Of a stretch of DNA of 64,000 nt, positions 16,521 to 24,622 are shown in pieces; the stretch's first letter is position 1, and the number at the start of each line of letters is the position of its first letter. Location: NCBI GenBank assembly GCA_050699875.1, contig JBOHFX010000146.1:1-64000 (forward strand), given 5' to 3'. The notes below the pieces were generated by a model. The model was not told the DNA's origin, did no database searches, and was given only the letters and a program-made list of their open reading frames with translations. The DNA comes from GCA-003244245 sp050699875 (GTDB taxonomy: Bacteria > Actinomycetota > Actinomycetes > Mycobacteriales > Pseudonocardiaceae). A program made the position numbers and the translations under genes.

Positions 16521-17213
16521 CCTGCTCTCGGCACGATCCAGACGACGCATCAGCATGCTGGCAAAAGCCAGGTACTCCATGGTCTCGTACGCTGTGGTAT
16601 CAGCACCGATACCGACGCGTTGGGAGTATCGCAATCCGAGCATGGCACCGATGAACAAGAGGCGGAAGCTTTCGCGCTCGTCTTCGGCCGCCGTGCCCGT
16701 TGCTGTGGTGATATCGAGTTGCGGCGGCCTCGCGCCGAACACCGAATCCATCAGTGTGGGTCCGGACTCATCGCTCGCTGTGAGAGACCGGACGCGTCGT
16801 TCCACCAGCCGCATCGCCTCGGAGACTGCCTCGGACATCCGTCCCTCCGCCACCAGCGCAACGGCGACGGACATCGAGGAATGCAGGGTCGGCGCCGGGT
16901 AATCCGGGACCACGACTCGCCCGGTGGGCACACAGGTCACCTCAATGTGATCGTTCGCGCCGGCCCTGTGCGGGTGCGCAACGTCGATCACGACCATTGT
17001 TCGTGGCTCTTTGTTCGGAACTCGATGTTCTATGTGGTCGCCTGCCTGCACTTCGGTCCCGAGCGGGAGGAGGACCGTATTGCCCTCCACTCGAGCCGGA
17101 GACCCCCAGCGTCTCTCCGTGCCCTCCTGCTGGGGCCGAACAAGCGTGACGAATGTAGTGAAATAGATCAAAAGCCCACCTCTCAGCGGACCTATCGCCC
17201 AGCGGAACGCCAT
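16512..17213 (-). CDS. Hypothetical protein with TIGR02391 (Ymh)-like C-terminal region
   Basis: The predicted product has 233 residues. The C-terminal part (LMDSVFG, then ESFRLLFIGAMLGLRYSQ, then EYLAFASMLMRRLD) resembles from memory the TIGR02391/Ymh family of uncharacterised proteins. The family-typical RNP of that helix reads RYS here. The N-terminal part (about 30-105) looks beta-rich (LLPLGTEVQAGDHIEH) and vaguely resembles phage head-closure proteins, which is speculative. A TTG at 17171, preceded by AGAGGTGGGC, is an alternative start (219 residues). It is convergent with the exporter gene and marks the right edge of the lanthipeptide cluster. Function is unknown. Confidence 0.6.
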   Translation of the reverse strand: MAFRWAIGPLRGGLLIYFTTFVTLVRPQQEGTERRWGSPARVEGNTVLLPLGTEVQAGDHIEHRVPNKEPRTMVVIDVAHPHRAGANDHIEVTCVPTGRVVVPDYPAPTLHSSMSVAVALVAEGRMSEAVSEAMRLVERRVRSLTASDESGPTLMDSVFGARPPQLDITTATGTAAEDERESFRLLFIGAMLGLRYSQRVGIGADTTAYETMEYLAFASMLMRRLDRAESRLG

Positions 17214-17270
17214 CGTTACGCTGCGTCGACCCGGTGCCGTGCGGGGCCATGACTCGGGCGGCGGCCGGTC

Positions 17271-17303
17271 GGTAGCCCGGGTTGGTAGCCCGGTTGGTAG
17301 CCG
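17271..17303 (+). repeat. Short tandem repeat before resB
   Basis: Two full copies and one partial copy of GGTAGCCCGG separated by TT or GTT lie 20-50 bases before the resB start. No role is evident. Confidence 0.6.
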
Positions 17304-17324
17304 CTCGACCTACGCTGACTCACC

Positions 17325-18947
17325 GTGGGCTATCCCGTGGCTGCGGTGCTGCGCAACACCTGGCGGGGTCTGACCAGCATGCGCACCGCGCTGGTGCTGC
17401 TGTTCCTGCTGGCGCTGGCCGCGCTGCCGGGCGCCCTGCTGCCGCAGTACTCGCTGAACCCGGAACGCGTTCGACGGTACAAAACCGAGTATCCGGCGCT
17501 GGCGTCGGTGCTGGACCGGCTGGGCTTGTTCGAGGTCTTCGCCAGTCCCTGGTTCGCCGCGATATACCTGCTGCTGTTCGTGTCGCTGGTGGGCTGCGTG
17601 CTGCCGCGCAGCGTCGAATACGCCAGGCAGCTCCGTCGGGCGCCGGTGGCCACGCCCCGGAATCTGAGCCGGCTGCCGCACCACGCTCGAGCCGAGCTCG
17701 ACGGCGACGCCGCCCCCACTGCCGACGAGGTCCTGGCCGCCGCCCGGCGACGGCTGCGCGGCTGGCGCATCGCCGAGCGGGACGAGCCCGGCGGTGCCCG
17801 CACGCTGTCCGCCGAGCGGGGCTACCTGCGGGAGGCCGGTAATCTCGTCTTTCATCTCGCCCTGGTCGGGCTGCTGGTGTCCTTCGCGGTCGGCAAGCTG
17901 GTCGGCTACGAGGGACAGGTGATCGTGCTCGCCAACGGGTCGCAGTTCTGCAACTCCGGTCCGCTGGCCTATGACTCCTTCCGCCCCGGCCTGTCGGTGG
18001 ACGGCACCGCGCTCGACCCGTTCTGTGTGCAGGTCGACGGGTTCACTCCGACGTACCTGAGCACCGGGCAGCCGCAGGAATTTCGCGCCGACATCGCCTA
18101 CCAGGCTCCCGAGGACCTGACTGTGGGCGATCTTGCTGGCGGCGCGTGGCGTCCGCACCAGCTGGCGGTCAACGACCCACTGCGGATGGGCGGCACCCGG
18201 GTATACCTGCTCGGCCATGGTTACGCGCCGCAGTTCACCGTCACCTTCCCGGACGGGCAGCGGCGCAGCGGCGTGGTGCAGTGGCGGCCGGTGGACATGG
18301 CCACCCTGCTGTCGGAGGGGACGACCAAGTTAGACCCGCCCGGCGTGACCGATGATGCGCTCCGGCGGACCCGGCAGCTTGCGATCACCGGCCTGTTCGC
18401 TCCGACCGCGGCGTTCCAAGGAACGTTGCTGTCCTCGGGTTTTCCTGATCTGCTCGACCCTGCCGTCGCGATCGACGTGTTGCAAGGGGATCTCGGCAAC
18501 AACTCCGGCCGCGGCCAGTCGATCTTCGCTATTGATCAGTCCATGGTGGAGTCTGGACGGCTCAAGCAGGTGGCACGCCAGAACCTGCGCCCTGGTGAGC
18601 AGCTCACCCTGCCCGACGGCACCGTGGTGAGCCTCGATGGGGTGACCCGGTTCGTCTCGCTGCAGGTGTCTTACGACCCGGCGCAGCACTGGGTGCTCGG
18701 CTTTGCGGTGCTGGTTCTCGGTGGACTCGGGCTGTCTCTGGCAGTGAAGCGTCGCCGGTTCTGGGTCCGCGTCTGTTCGGCCGGGCCGGCCGGTACCGTG
18801 GTCGAGCTAGGCGGGCTGGCCCGCACGGAGGCCGCCGGTTACGGCGAGGAGTTCGACCGCATCGCCGTCGACCTGCTGCCAACCGGACACCCGCAGCCAC
18901 CGGTGACTGTGCCAACGTCCAAGGCAGCGTCGAAAGGGGAATCGTAA
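17325..18947 (+). CDS. resB: Cytochrome c biogenesis protein ResB
   Basis: ResB (Ccs1) and CcsB form the system II complex that passes haem across the membrane and attaches it to apocytochrome c outside. The 540-residue protein has membrane helices near residues 20-42, 75-95 and 170-190, a large extracytoplasmic domain (about 200-440) and a last helix at about 455-480. WRGLTSMRTALVLLFLLALAALPG at the N-terminus is typical. The GTG at 17325 begins just before this segment. ccsB follows after three bases. The usual partners tlpA/resA and ccdA, expected directly upstream, are absent here. Confidence 0.93.
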   Translation: MGYPVAAVLRNTWRGLTSMRTALVLLFLLALAALPGALLPQYSLNPERVRRYKTEYPALASVLDRLGLFEVFASPWFAAIYLLLFVSLVGCVLPRSVEYARQLRRAPVATPRNLSRLPHHARAELDGDAAPTADEVLAAARRRLRGWRIAERDEPGGARTLSAERGYLREAGNLVFHLALVGLLVSFAVGKLVGYEGQVIVLANGSQFCNSGPLAYDSFRPGLSVDGTALDPFCVQVDGFTPTYLSTGQPQEFRADIAYQAPEDLTVGDLAGGAWRPHQLAVNDPLRMGGTRVYLLGHGYAPQFTVTFPDGQRRSGVVQWRPVDMATLLSEGTTKLDPPGVTDDALRRTRQLAITGLFAPTAAFQGTLLSSGFPDLLDPAVAIDVLQGDLGNNSGRGQSIFAIDQSMVESGRLKQVARQNLRPGEQLTLPDGTVVSLDGVTRFVSLQVSYDPAQHWVLGFAVLVLGGLGLSLAVKRRRFWVRVCSAGPAGTVVELGGLARTEAAGYGEEFDRIAVDLLPTGHPQPPVTVPTSKAASKGES

Positions 18948-18950
18948 GCG

Positions 18951-19925
18951 ATGCCAATCGACCCGATATTGGCGTCCTACAGTGACCTCGCGTACCACAC
19001 CGCACTGGCTCTTTACCTCTTCGCGATGGTCCTGCATGCCGTCGAGTACGCCGTCGGTCGGGTTCCTGGCGCTGCAGCCGCGCAGCGTGCAGCACCCGGA
19101 GGCGGCGGACCGATTGCGACGATGACTCCGCCACCGAGTACGGCAACCCGGGGCAGGACGGAGCGGGTCGGTCGGTCAGCGGTGGCCCTCACGGGACTCG
19201 CAGCGCTGGTGCACGCCGGCTCACTGGTGCTGCGCGGGGCCGCCACCGGGCGAGCGCCCTGGGCCAATATGTACGAGTTCATCTCGGCGATCTGCCTGGT
19301 TGCGGTGGCTGGTTGGCTGGTGATGCTGTACCGGCAGCGCAGTGTCCCCGACAATGGCCGCGTCAATGGTGCTGCGGCGCTGCAGCGGCTGGGCGTCTTC
19401 GTGCTGCTGCCCGTAGTGGTGTTGATGTTCCTCGGCGGGACGTTGCTCTACGCGCAGGCCGCGCCGTTGGTCCCGGCACTGAACTCGTACTGGATCACCA
19501 TCCATGTCTCGGCGGCGGCCGGCGCATCGGGCATCCTGCTGGTCTCCGGGGTGGCCAGCGTTCTTTACCTGTTCAGCACCCGACCCGGCTCGGCGGTCGC
19601 GGCTCGGCTACCCAGTACCGCCACCCTGGATCGGCTGGCCTACCGGACAGCGGTGATCGCCCTACCGATCATGACTTTCATGATCATTACCGGCGCGATC
19701 TGGGCCGAGGCGGCTTGGGGCCGCTACTGGGGTTGGGACCCAAAGGAGACATTCGCTCTGGTCGCATGGGTGATCTACGCGGGATACCTGCACGCCAGGG
19801 CGACGGCCGGATGGCGCGGTCCGCGGGCGGCGTGGATCAACGTGGTGGGCTTGGCGGTGATGCTGTTCAACCTGTTCTTCGTCAACATCGTCATCGCCGG
19901 ATTCCACTCCTACGCCGGGATCTGA
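18951..19925 (+). CDS. ccsB: Cytochrome c biogenesis protein CcsB (ResC/CcsA family)
   Basis: This 324-residue membrane protein with about eight helices is the haem-channel partner of ResB. The tryptophan-rich haem-handling WWD signature is visible as WGRYWGWDPKETFALVAW near residue 260, with conserved histidines in the flanking helices. AAAGGGGAA precedes the ATG. The gene starts three bases after resB and is followed after two bases by the ATPase gene, so the three probably share one transcript. Confidence 0.94.
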   Translation: MPIDPILASYSDLAYHTALALYLFAMVLHAVEYAVGRVPGAAAAQRAAPGGGGPIATMTPPPSTATRGRTERVGRSAVALTGLAALVHAGSLVLRGAATGRAPWANMYEFISAICLVAVAGWLVMLYRQRSVPDNGRVNGAAALQRLGVFVLLPVVVLMFLGGTLLYAQAAPLVPALNSYWITIHVSAAAGASGILLVSGVASVLYLFSTRPGSAVAARLPSTATLDRLAYRTAVIALPIMTFMIITGAIWAEAAWGRYWGWDPKETFALVAWVIYAGYLHARATAGWRGPRAAWINVVGLAVMLFNLFFVNIVIAGFHSYAGI

Positions 19926-19927
19926 CG

Positions 19928-20896
19928 GTGCACGATGGCTCGGATTCGTCCCATGACCTGTCCTCCGCACAGTTGCTACGGCAGGATAAGAGACCCCCAC
20001 AAGGGGGGTGGCGACGAGCGCTGTTCGTTGCCTCTGCGGGTGCCGTCAACCTCGGGGAGAGCGCCTCTGAGCTGCGGCGTCGGGAACTGATATCGCAGAT
20101 CAACCAGCCGCTGCAGGGCTGCTACAAGATCGCGATGCTGAGCCTCAAGGGAGGCGTAGGCAAGACCACCATCACGGCCACGCTGGGCTCGACCCTCGCC
20201 TCGCTACGGGGAGACCGGGTGATCGGCGTGGATGCCAATCCCGACCGGGGCACGCTGTCGCAGAAGATCCCGCTGGAGACCAGCGCCACGGTGCGGCACC
20301 TGCTCCGAGACGCTGATCGGATCCGCCGCTATTCCGACATCCGGTCCTACACCTCGCAGGGCCCCAGCCGGCTGGAGATCCTGGCAAGTGAGCAGGATCC
20401 GGCGGTGTCCCAGGCCTACAGCGAACAGGACTACCGGCGCACGGTGAACCTGCTCGAACACTTCTACAACATCGTGCTCACCGACTGCGGGACCGGGCTG
20501 ATGCACTCGGCGATGAAAGGCGTTCTGGATGTCGCGCACTCCCTGATCGTCGTCTCGTCGAGCTCGATCGACGGAGCGCGCTCGGCGTCGGCCACCCTGG
20601 ATTGGCTGGACGCACATGGCTACGGCGAGCTGGTCAGCCGGTCGGTCGCCGTGATCAACTCGGTGCGCCCGACCGCGGGCAAGGTCGACCTCGAGCGGGT
20701 CGCCATGCACTTCGCGGCCCGCTGCCGATCAGTGTGCCGGATGCCGTTCGACGAGCACCTCGAAGAGGGTGGCGAGATCGACCTAGACCGCCTGGATCCA
20801 GGCGCCCGATTGGCTGCCCTGGAGCTGGCCGCGACAGTCGCCGACGACTTCCCGCACGCTGTCACTCGAGCAACCGGCAGCGGCCGCCCGTCGTGA
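19928..20896 (+). CDS. ParA/MinD-like P-loop ATPase
   Basis: The 322-residue protein has a deviant Walker A KGGVGKTT (K79) and ITDCGTG-like switch motifs, with a GVDANPDRGTLS segment after the P-loop. Such ATPases act as dimers on membranes or DNA. In actinobacteria, solitary members of this kind occur near secretion and membrane genes. The N-terminal 60 residues are hydrophilic. The GTG at 19928 follows the ccsB stop by two bases; the same frame is open far upstream but there it is only the shadow of ccsB. The partner is not apparent. Confidence 0.82.
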   Translation: MHDGSDSSHDLSSAQLLRQDKRPPQGGWRRALFVASAGAVNLGESASELRRRELISQINQPLQGCYKIAMLSLKGGVGKTTITATLGSTLASLRGDRVIGVDANPDRGTLSQKIPLETSATVRHLLRDADRIRRYSDIRSYTSQGPSRLEILASEQDPAVSQAYSEQDYRRTVNLLEHFYNIVLTDCGTGLMHSAMKGVLDVAHSLIVVSSSSIDGARSASATLDWLDAHGYGELVSRSVAVINSVRPTAGKVDLERVAMHFAARCRSVCRMPFDEHLEEGGEIDLDRLDPGARLAALELAATVADDFPHAVTRATGSGRPS

Positions 20897-20903
20897 GCTT
20901 GCG

Positions 20904-21071
20904 TCAGCGCTCCTCGTCGGGCTGCTGTCGCTTACGGTCCAAGCCCCGAAGGAACTCAGGATCATCGTCGGGAGCGAGCACCGAGCGCGCAGCCGGGCGC
21001 TGCGGCCGCAACGCCTTCCACAGCAGCGCGGCCACTCCAGCCACCCCGATCGCCGCCATCACGTAGTGCAC
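20904..21071 (-). CDS. Small single-helix membrane protein
   Basis: This gene encodes 55 residues: one N-terminal membrane helix (VMAAIGVAGVAALLWKAL) followed by a charged tail ending in RKRQQPDEER. AGGAGG lies 8 bases before the GTG at 21071. It is convergent with the ATPase gene and 64 bases downstream of bldC on the same strand. Function is unknown; conservation was not tested. Confidence 0.6.
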   Translation of the reverse strand: MHYVMAAIGVAGVAALLWKALRPQRPAARSVLAPDDDPEFLRGLDRKRQQPDEER

Positions 21072-21135
21072 GGCAGCCACCTCCTTCAGGTTGCCACCGA
21101 GCGTAGTAGCGTCCAGCGCAGTCGACGAGCCTGCC

Positions 21136-21399
21136 TCACCCGATCTTCACTCGGCGGGCGTGCGCGTCAGCACGGTCCAACGTGCGCTCGGATGCGCGAT
21201 CCGGTGGTGCCGGGGTGGTGAGCGACGCGAGCAGGGCGCGAACCTCGGTCTCGCGGAACCGCCGGTGCCCGCCAGGGGTCCGGATCGAGCCTATCCGCCC
21301 AGCGGACGCCCACCGAGTGACCGTCTTGGGGTCCACTCGGAACAGGGCAGCTACCTCCCCGGGCGTGAGCAGGCGTTCAGCGTGTTGTGGCTGGGACAT
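21136..21399 (-). CDS. bldC: BldC-family developmental regulator (MerR-type HTH)
   Basis: The 87-residue protein is almost entirely a MerR-like winged helix: LLTPGEVAALFRVDPKTVTRW, then GGHRRFRETEVRALL. This matches Streptomyces BldC, which binds direct repeats head-to-tail and controls the onset of sporulation genes. The C-terminal tail (about 65-87) is longer and more charged than in the 68-residue Streptomyces protein. Its presence fits a differentiating or filamentous actinomycete, although orthologues also occur in mycobacteria. It is transcribed away from a 353-base gap that holds its promoter region. Confidence 0.93.
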   Translation of the reverse strand: MSQPQHAERLLTPGEVAALFRVDPKTVTRWASAGRIGSIRTPGGHRRFRETEVRALLASLTTPAPPDRASERTLDRADAHARRVKIG

Positions 21400-21690
21400 C
21401 GCGGGCCTCCCCAGACTTGTGCGACCTCTCAGTCGGGATCTACCGGAGTATCGTGACAGATTACGCCTAGGTACTCGAACGGTTGTGTAGAGGTAAAGCG
21501 CCGGTAATGGGATGAACCGCGCAGGTCAATGCGGCGGCTCTCGTCCCGCTCGGACCGGCGGCCACTCGCGGCATGGTCCGCCCCGGCGGCTGGTTTCCTC
21601 CAACCGGGAAGGGATCAACACTCTTCCATCGCGCAGCGGTCGTCGTAGACTGCCGTAATGGTTCGGACGTGCGTTTGCGACCGAGCCTGG

Positions 21691-21730
21691 TGAGGTACTC
21701 CACGGAAGGTTGAGGTACTTCACAGAAGGT
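21691..21730 (+). repeat. Tandem pair of 20-bp repeats before a small gene
   Basis: Two head-to-tail copies of TGAGGTACTCCACGGAAGGT (21691-21710 and 21711-21730) differ at two positions. They end 22 bases before the start codon of the 56-residue gene. Exact period and position suggest a regulator site or leader element. The remaining part of the gap 21400-21690 shows nothing else. Confidence 0.65.
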
Positions 21731-21752
21731 TCCCACCACGAGAGGAGCGATC

Positions 21753-21923
21753 ATGGCCGAGGACCGGACACAAGCGCCGTCGGCGGAAGAATTGAAGGAG
21801 CGCTTCGAGAAGATCGGGGAGGAATCTAACCTCGGCGCAGGTGAGAACGAGCCCGATCCGGCGACCGCTGAGAACCCTCCTCAGGACCTCGAGGCGGGAG
21901 ACGAGAAGCGGGTCCAGACCTGA
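21753..21923 (+). CDS. Small acidic hydrophilic protein
   Basis: The 56-residue product is strongly acidic and has no cysteine, aromatic core or membrane segment (SAEELKERFEKIGEESN, then NEPDPATAENPPQDLEAGDE). A short helix at about 9-22 is followed by a disordered tail. GAGAGGAG precedes the ATG, and a strong hairpin follows the stop, so it looks like a monocistronic gene. Family is unknown. Confidence 0.7.
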   Translation: MAEDRTQAPSAEELKERFEKIGEESNLGAGENEPDPATAENPPQDLEAGDEKRVQT

Positions 21924-21939
21924 CTCACTGCTGCGGAGA

Positions 21940-21971
21940 CCGGCCCCTGGCAGAACGTGGTCAGGGGCCGG
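21940..21971 (+). terminator. Hairpin terminator of the small acidic protein gene
   Basis: A perfect 10-bp stem (21940-21949 with 21962-21971) encloses a 12-base loop, 17 bases after the stop codon. A T-rich stretch (CTTGTGTCT) follows, not a pure T-tract. A convergent gene lies beyond it. Confidence 0.75.
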
Positions 21972-22051
21972 CTTGTGTCTAGCGTCGGGTCGTCCTCGGT
22001 CCTCGCCGGACTGAGGTCATGGTACTTCGGTCATGGCACTTCCCGGCGAGA

Positions 22052-22708
22052 TCATGCCGAAAGCAGCCGTTGAAAGAATTCGCGGTAGCGCTGGAAGCTC
22101 ACCCGCAAGTCTTCGGTCGAGGTTGGGTCGGCGGCCGGCCCACGGGTGACGTTCGCGTGGATTTCCTGCAGGGTCCGTTCGACGAGCTCACTGGCCTCCC
22201 GAACGGCACGCTGCGGGTCGTCGACGAAAGTGCCCTGTAGCTGTTGCCATTGGTCCCGCAGGCTCGCCGGATCATTGAGCAGCCCTACGCGTTCGGCACC
22301 GGCATCCGCCGCGGTCTGGTCGCTTGAGCGGCCGAGCGTCGCGGTCCCAGTTTTGTCCACGCTATCGTCTCTGGGGGGGTCGGGATCATATCCGGATTCA
22401 GCGGACGCGGTCGTCGTCATTGCAGGGCCAGCGCGGCCGATGTCGTCGGAGTGGGTGGTGACGCTTTCCCGATCCGCAGCACGGCCGGGCTCGCCGACCC
22501 GGTCAGACACGGTAGCCGTGTCAGTCACGGTAGTCCTGTCAGACTCCGGGGTCCGGTCCGGTTCATGTGGATGGTCGACAGGGCCTTGGCTAGCACTTCG
22601 ATCCTCCTTGTCCAGGACGCGGTCCAACTCCCTGTCGACGAAACGGCGTACTCGTCCGCCCAATCCTTCCTTCCGCTCGGGATCCCCGTGCTGGGGCGCG
22701 GTGTTCAT
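22052..22708 (-). CDS. Hypothetical protein, paralogue of the upstream gene
   Basis: The 218-residue protein has a basic N-terminal helix, a low-complexity acidic and Thr-rich middle (about 45-140), and a conserved C-terminal helical domain (about 145-218). That domain contains WQQLQGTFVDDPQRAVREAS and TEDLRVSFQRYREFF. The same pattern of W, FVD, P, A and EA, and of TE-LR-F-YR-F, ends the protein encoded just upstream, so the two share a domain. No signal peptide or membrane helix is present. Start at 22708, 38 bases after its neighbour; probable operon. Confidence 0.7.
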   Translation of the reverse strand: MNTAPQHGDPERKEGLGGRVRRFVDRELDRVLDKEDRSASQGPVDHPHEPDRTPESDRTTVTDTATVSDRVGEPGRAADRESVTTHSDDIGRAGPAMTTTASAESGYDPDPPRDDSVDKTGTATLGRSSDQTAADAGAERVGLLNDPASLRDQWQQLQGTFVDDPQRAVREASELVERTLQEIHANVTRGPAADPTSTEDLRVSFQRYREFFQRLLSA

Positions 22709-22746
22709 CTCGTGCCTCCGTAAGTGATTATGATCAGTCCAGTTGT

Positions 22747-23283
22747 CTAGCGCCCCTGTACGAGTTCATCGAACAATGCGCGGTAGTGCACGAAAGCCTG
22801 CCGCAGTTCTTCGGTGTCAACGGCGGCTGACTGACCGTGGTGGCTCCTACGGGCGGCGTGCGCAGCGCGATAATGCTCAACGATCTGGGGATGGTCCGCG
22901 GCGACCAGCTCGGCCCGCTCACCGAAGTTCTCCACTGGGTAGCCTCGGTCCCGCATCACGTCGGTGACCAGTTGGTCCGCCTCATCCAGCGCGGGTCCGG
23001 GCCGGTCGACGAACTCGGTCTGCACGGCCTCCCAGCGCCGGGTGTAACGATCGCGGGCCGCAGGGTCCAAACCGCGGATGTCGAGCTGATCACGCCGATC
23101 GGCGACATCGCGCAGGTGCCGCTCCGCGTCCCGCTCGCTGCCGCGGGCGGCAACCTCGCGTTCGTATTCGGGCCCGAACCTTTCCTGCAGGTTGGCCCGG
23201 CTTCGCCACCGCATGGCCACCACCAGCAGCACGATCACCGCTACCACGGCGATCCCCAAGACGATCCAACCGACCGTGTTCAT
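22747..23283 (-). CDS. Membrane-anchored hypothetical protein
   Basis: The 178-residue protein has one N-terminal membrane helix (about 4-25) followed by arginine, and a mostly helical soluble part. The region from RWEAVQTEFVDRPGPALDEA to TEELRQAFVHYRALF is the same domain as in the downstream protein. It is likely a membrane-tethered form of that domain. Related anchored proteins are common in actinomycetes, but I know of no tested function. Confidence 0.75.
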   Translation of the reverse strand: MNTVGWIVLGIAVVAVIVLLVVAMRWRSRANLQERFGPEYEREVAARGSERDAERHLRDVADRRDQLDIRGLDPAARDRYTRRWEAVQTEFVDRPGPALDEADQLVTDVMRDRGYPVENFGERAELVAADHPQIVEHYRAAHAARRSHHGQSAAVDTEELRQAFVHYRALFDELVQGR

Positions 23284-23429
23284 GACAACCTCACATCCAA
23301 ACCGCTGGTCACCCGTACTTTCGTTTTACCCGCTGTTCGGGGCCACCACTCACTAGCCACCCGTTCGGCGTATTCGCGCCTCCTGTCCCTTAACTGGTCG
23401 ACTGCCGGGCTCTACTAAGCTGGAAGGCT

Positions 23430-23717
23430 GTGGTGCCACCGAAGATCCCATCGAGCCGCTCGACGCTCATCCGTGACGTGGCGCTCTACAGCGCGGCCCG
23501 GCTGGCCCTGGTGTTCGTCATAGCGGAGCTCTTAGTCCTCGCCAGGGTGCCGTTACTGGTGGCGATCCTGCTCGCGATGGTGGTGGCGCTGCCGCTGTCG
23601 ATGCTGCTGCTGGGCTCGTTGCGGTCCCGGGTGAACGCCGGCCTGGCGGTAGTGGGGGATCGCCGCCGGGCCGAGCGGGAACGGCTTCGTCGCCAGCTCC
23701 GTGGGGAGGAGCGCTGA
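23430..23717 (+). CDS. DUF4229 membrane protein
   Basis: This 95-residue protein has two membrane helices (about 20-40 and 42-62) followed by an arginine-rich tail (RRRAERERLRRQL). It fits the DUF4229 family, which is typically encoded next to menA in actinobacteria (from recall). The GTG at 23430 follows GGAAG by 3-4 bases; GTG at 23433 is an alternative. It is convergent with menA. Confidence 0.8.
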   Translation: MVPPKIPSSRSTLIRDVALYSAARLALVFVIAELLVLARVPLLVAILLAMVVALPLSMLLLGSLRSRVNAGLAVVGDRRRAERERLRRQLRGEER

Positions 23718-23743
23718 CTGCTGATGACCGCTGATGTCCGGTC

Positions 23744-24613
23744 TTACACAGCCAGCGCGGCTCCGGTTGCGGACGCCCACACCAGCAGCGCCAGCCCGGT
23801 GTCTCGCAGCACCGGGATCAGCTCGGGTCCGCTCGTCCCGCCCCATACTCGACGCAGCGCCGGCACCGCGAGTACCAGCGCGAGCAGGCCGGCCAGGGTT
23901 GCCCAACGGGTGATCGCGAGGCCGAGGGTCACGACGAACGGAACAGCTACCAGTGCGGTGTACAGCGTACGGGTCCGGTGATCGCCGAGGCGCACTGCAA
24001 GTGTGCGCTTGGCTGTGTTCGAGTCCGTGGGGATGTCGCGCAGGTTGTTGGCCACCAGTACCGCGGCCGACATCGCTCCTACCGCGACAGCTGCGACACC
24101 ACCGATGAGGGTGATCCGGCCACTGAGGACGTACTGGGTGCCGAGCACCGCGACCAGCCCGAAGAAGACGAACACGGCCAGCTCCCCGAACCCCGCATAC
24201 CCGTAGGGGCGTGGCCCTCCGGTGTAGAACCAGGCCGCAGCGATGCATGCCGTGCCCAGCGCAAGCAGCCACCACTGTTGGGCCAGTGCAACCAGCACTA
24301 ATCCGGCCACCGCGGCGATGGTGAAGCTGGCCAGCGCGGCCGCGCGCACCGCGCCGGGTGCCGCGGCACCGGATCCGACCAGCCGCATAGGGCCCACCCG
24401 GACGGTGTCGGTGCCGCGGATCCCGTCGGAGTAGTCGTTGGCGTAGTTGACCCCGATCTGCAGTGCCAGCGCCACGACCAGGGCCAGCAGTGCCCGCGTC
24501 CAATGTGACGCGCCGATTGCCGCTGCCGCGCCCCAGCCCACCAGTACCGGAGCGATCGAGTTGGGCAACGTTCGAGGCCGCGCCCCCTGCACCCATTGCG
24601 CCACGTTCGCCAC
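23744..24613 (-). CDS. menA: 1,4-dihydroxy-2-naphthoate polyprenyltransferase
   Basis: MenA attaches the isoprenoid side chain to dihydroxynaphthoate, giving demethylmenaquinone, in the membrane. The 289-residue protein has about eight membrane helices. The allylic diphosphate/Mg site is seen as NYANDYSDGIRGTD near residue 55, and a second Asp-rich loop DIPTDSNTAKRTLAVRLGD lies near residue 185. It starts with GTG and is followed on its other side by menE and menB in the same orientation. MenG, encoded at 37.1 kb, would methylate the product. Confidence 0.95.
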   Translation of the reverse strand: MANVAQWVQGARPRTLPNSIAPVLVGWGAAAAIGASHWTRALLALVVALALQIGVNYANDYSDGIRGTDTVRVGPMRLVGSGAAAPGAVRAAALASFTIAAVAGLVLVALAQQWWLLALGTACIAAAWFYTGGPRPYGYAGFGELAVFVFFGLVAVLGTQYVLSGRITLIGGVAAVAVGAMSAAVLVANNLRDIPTDSNTAKRTLAVRLGDHRTRTLYTALVAVPFVVTLGLAITRWATLAGLLALVLAVPALRRVWGGTSGPELIPVLRDTGLALLVWASATGAALAV

Positions 24614-24622
24614 AACACAACC

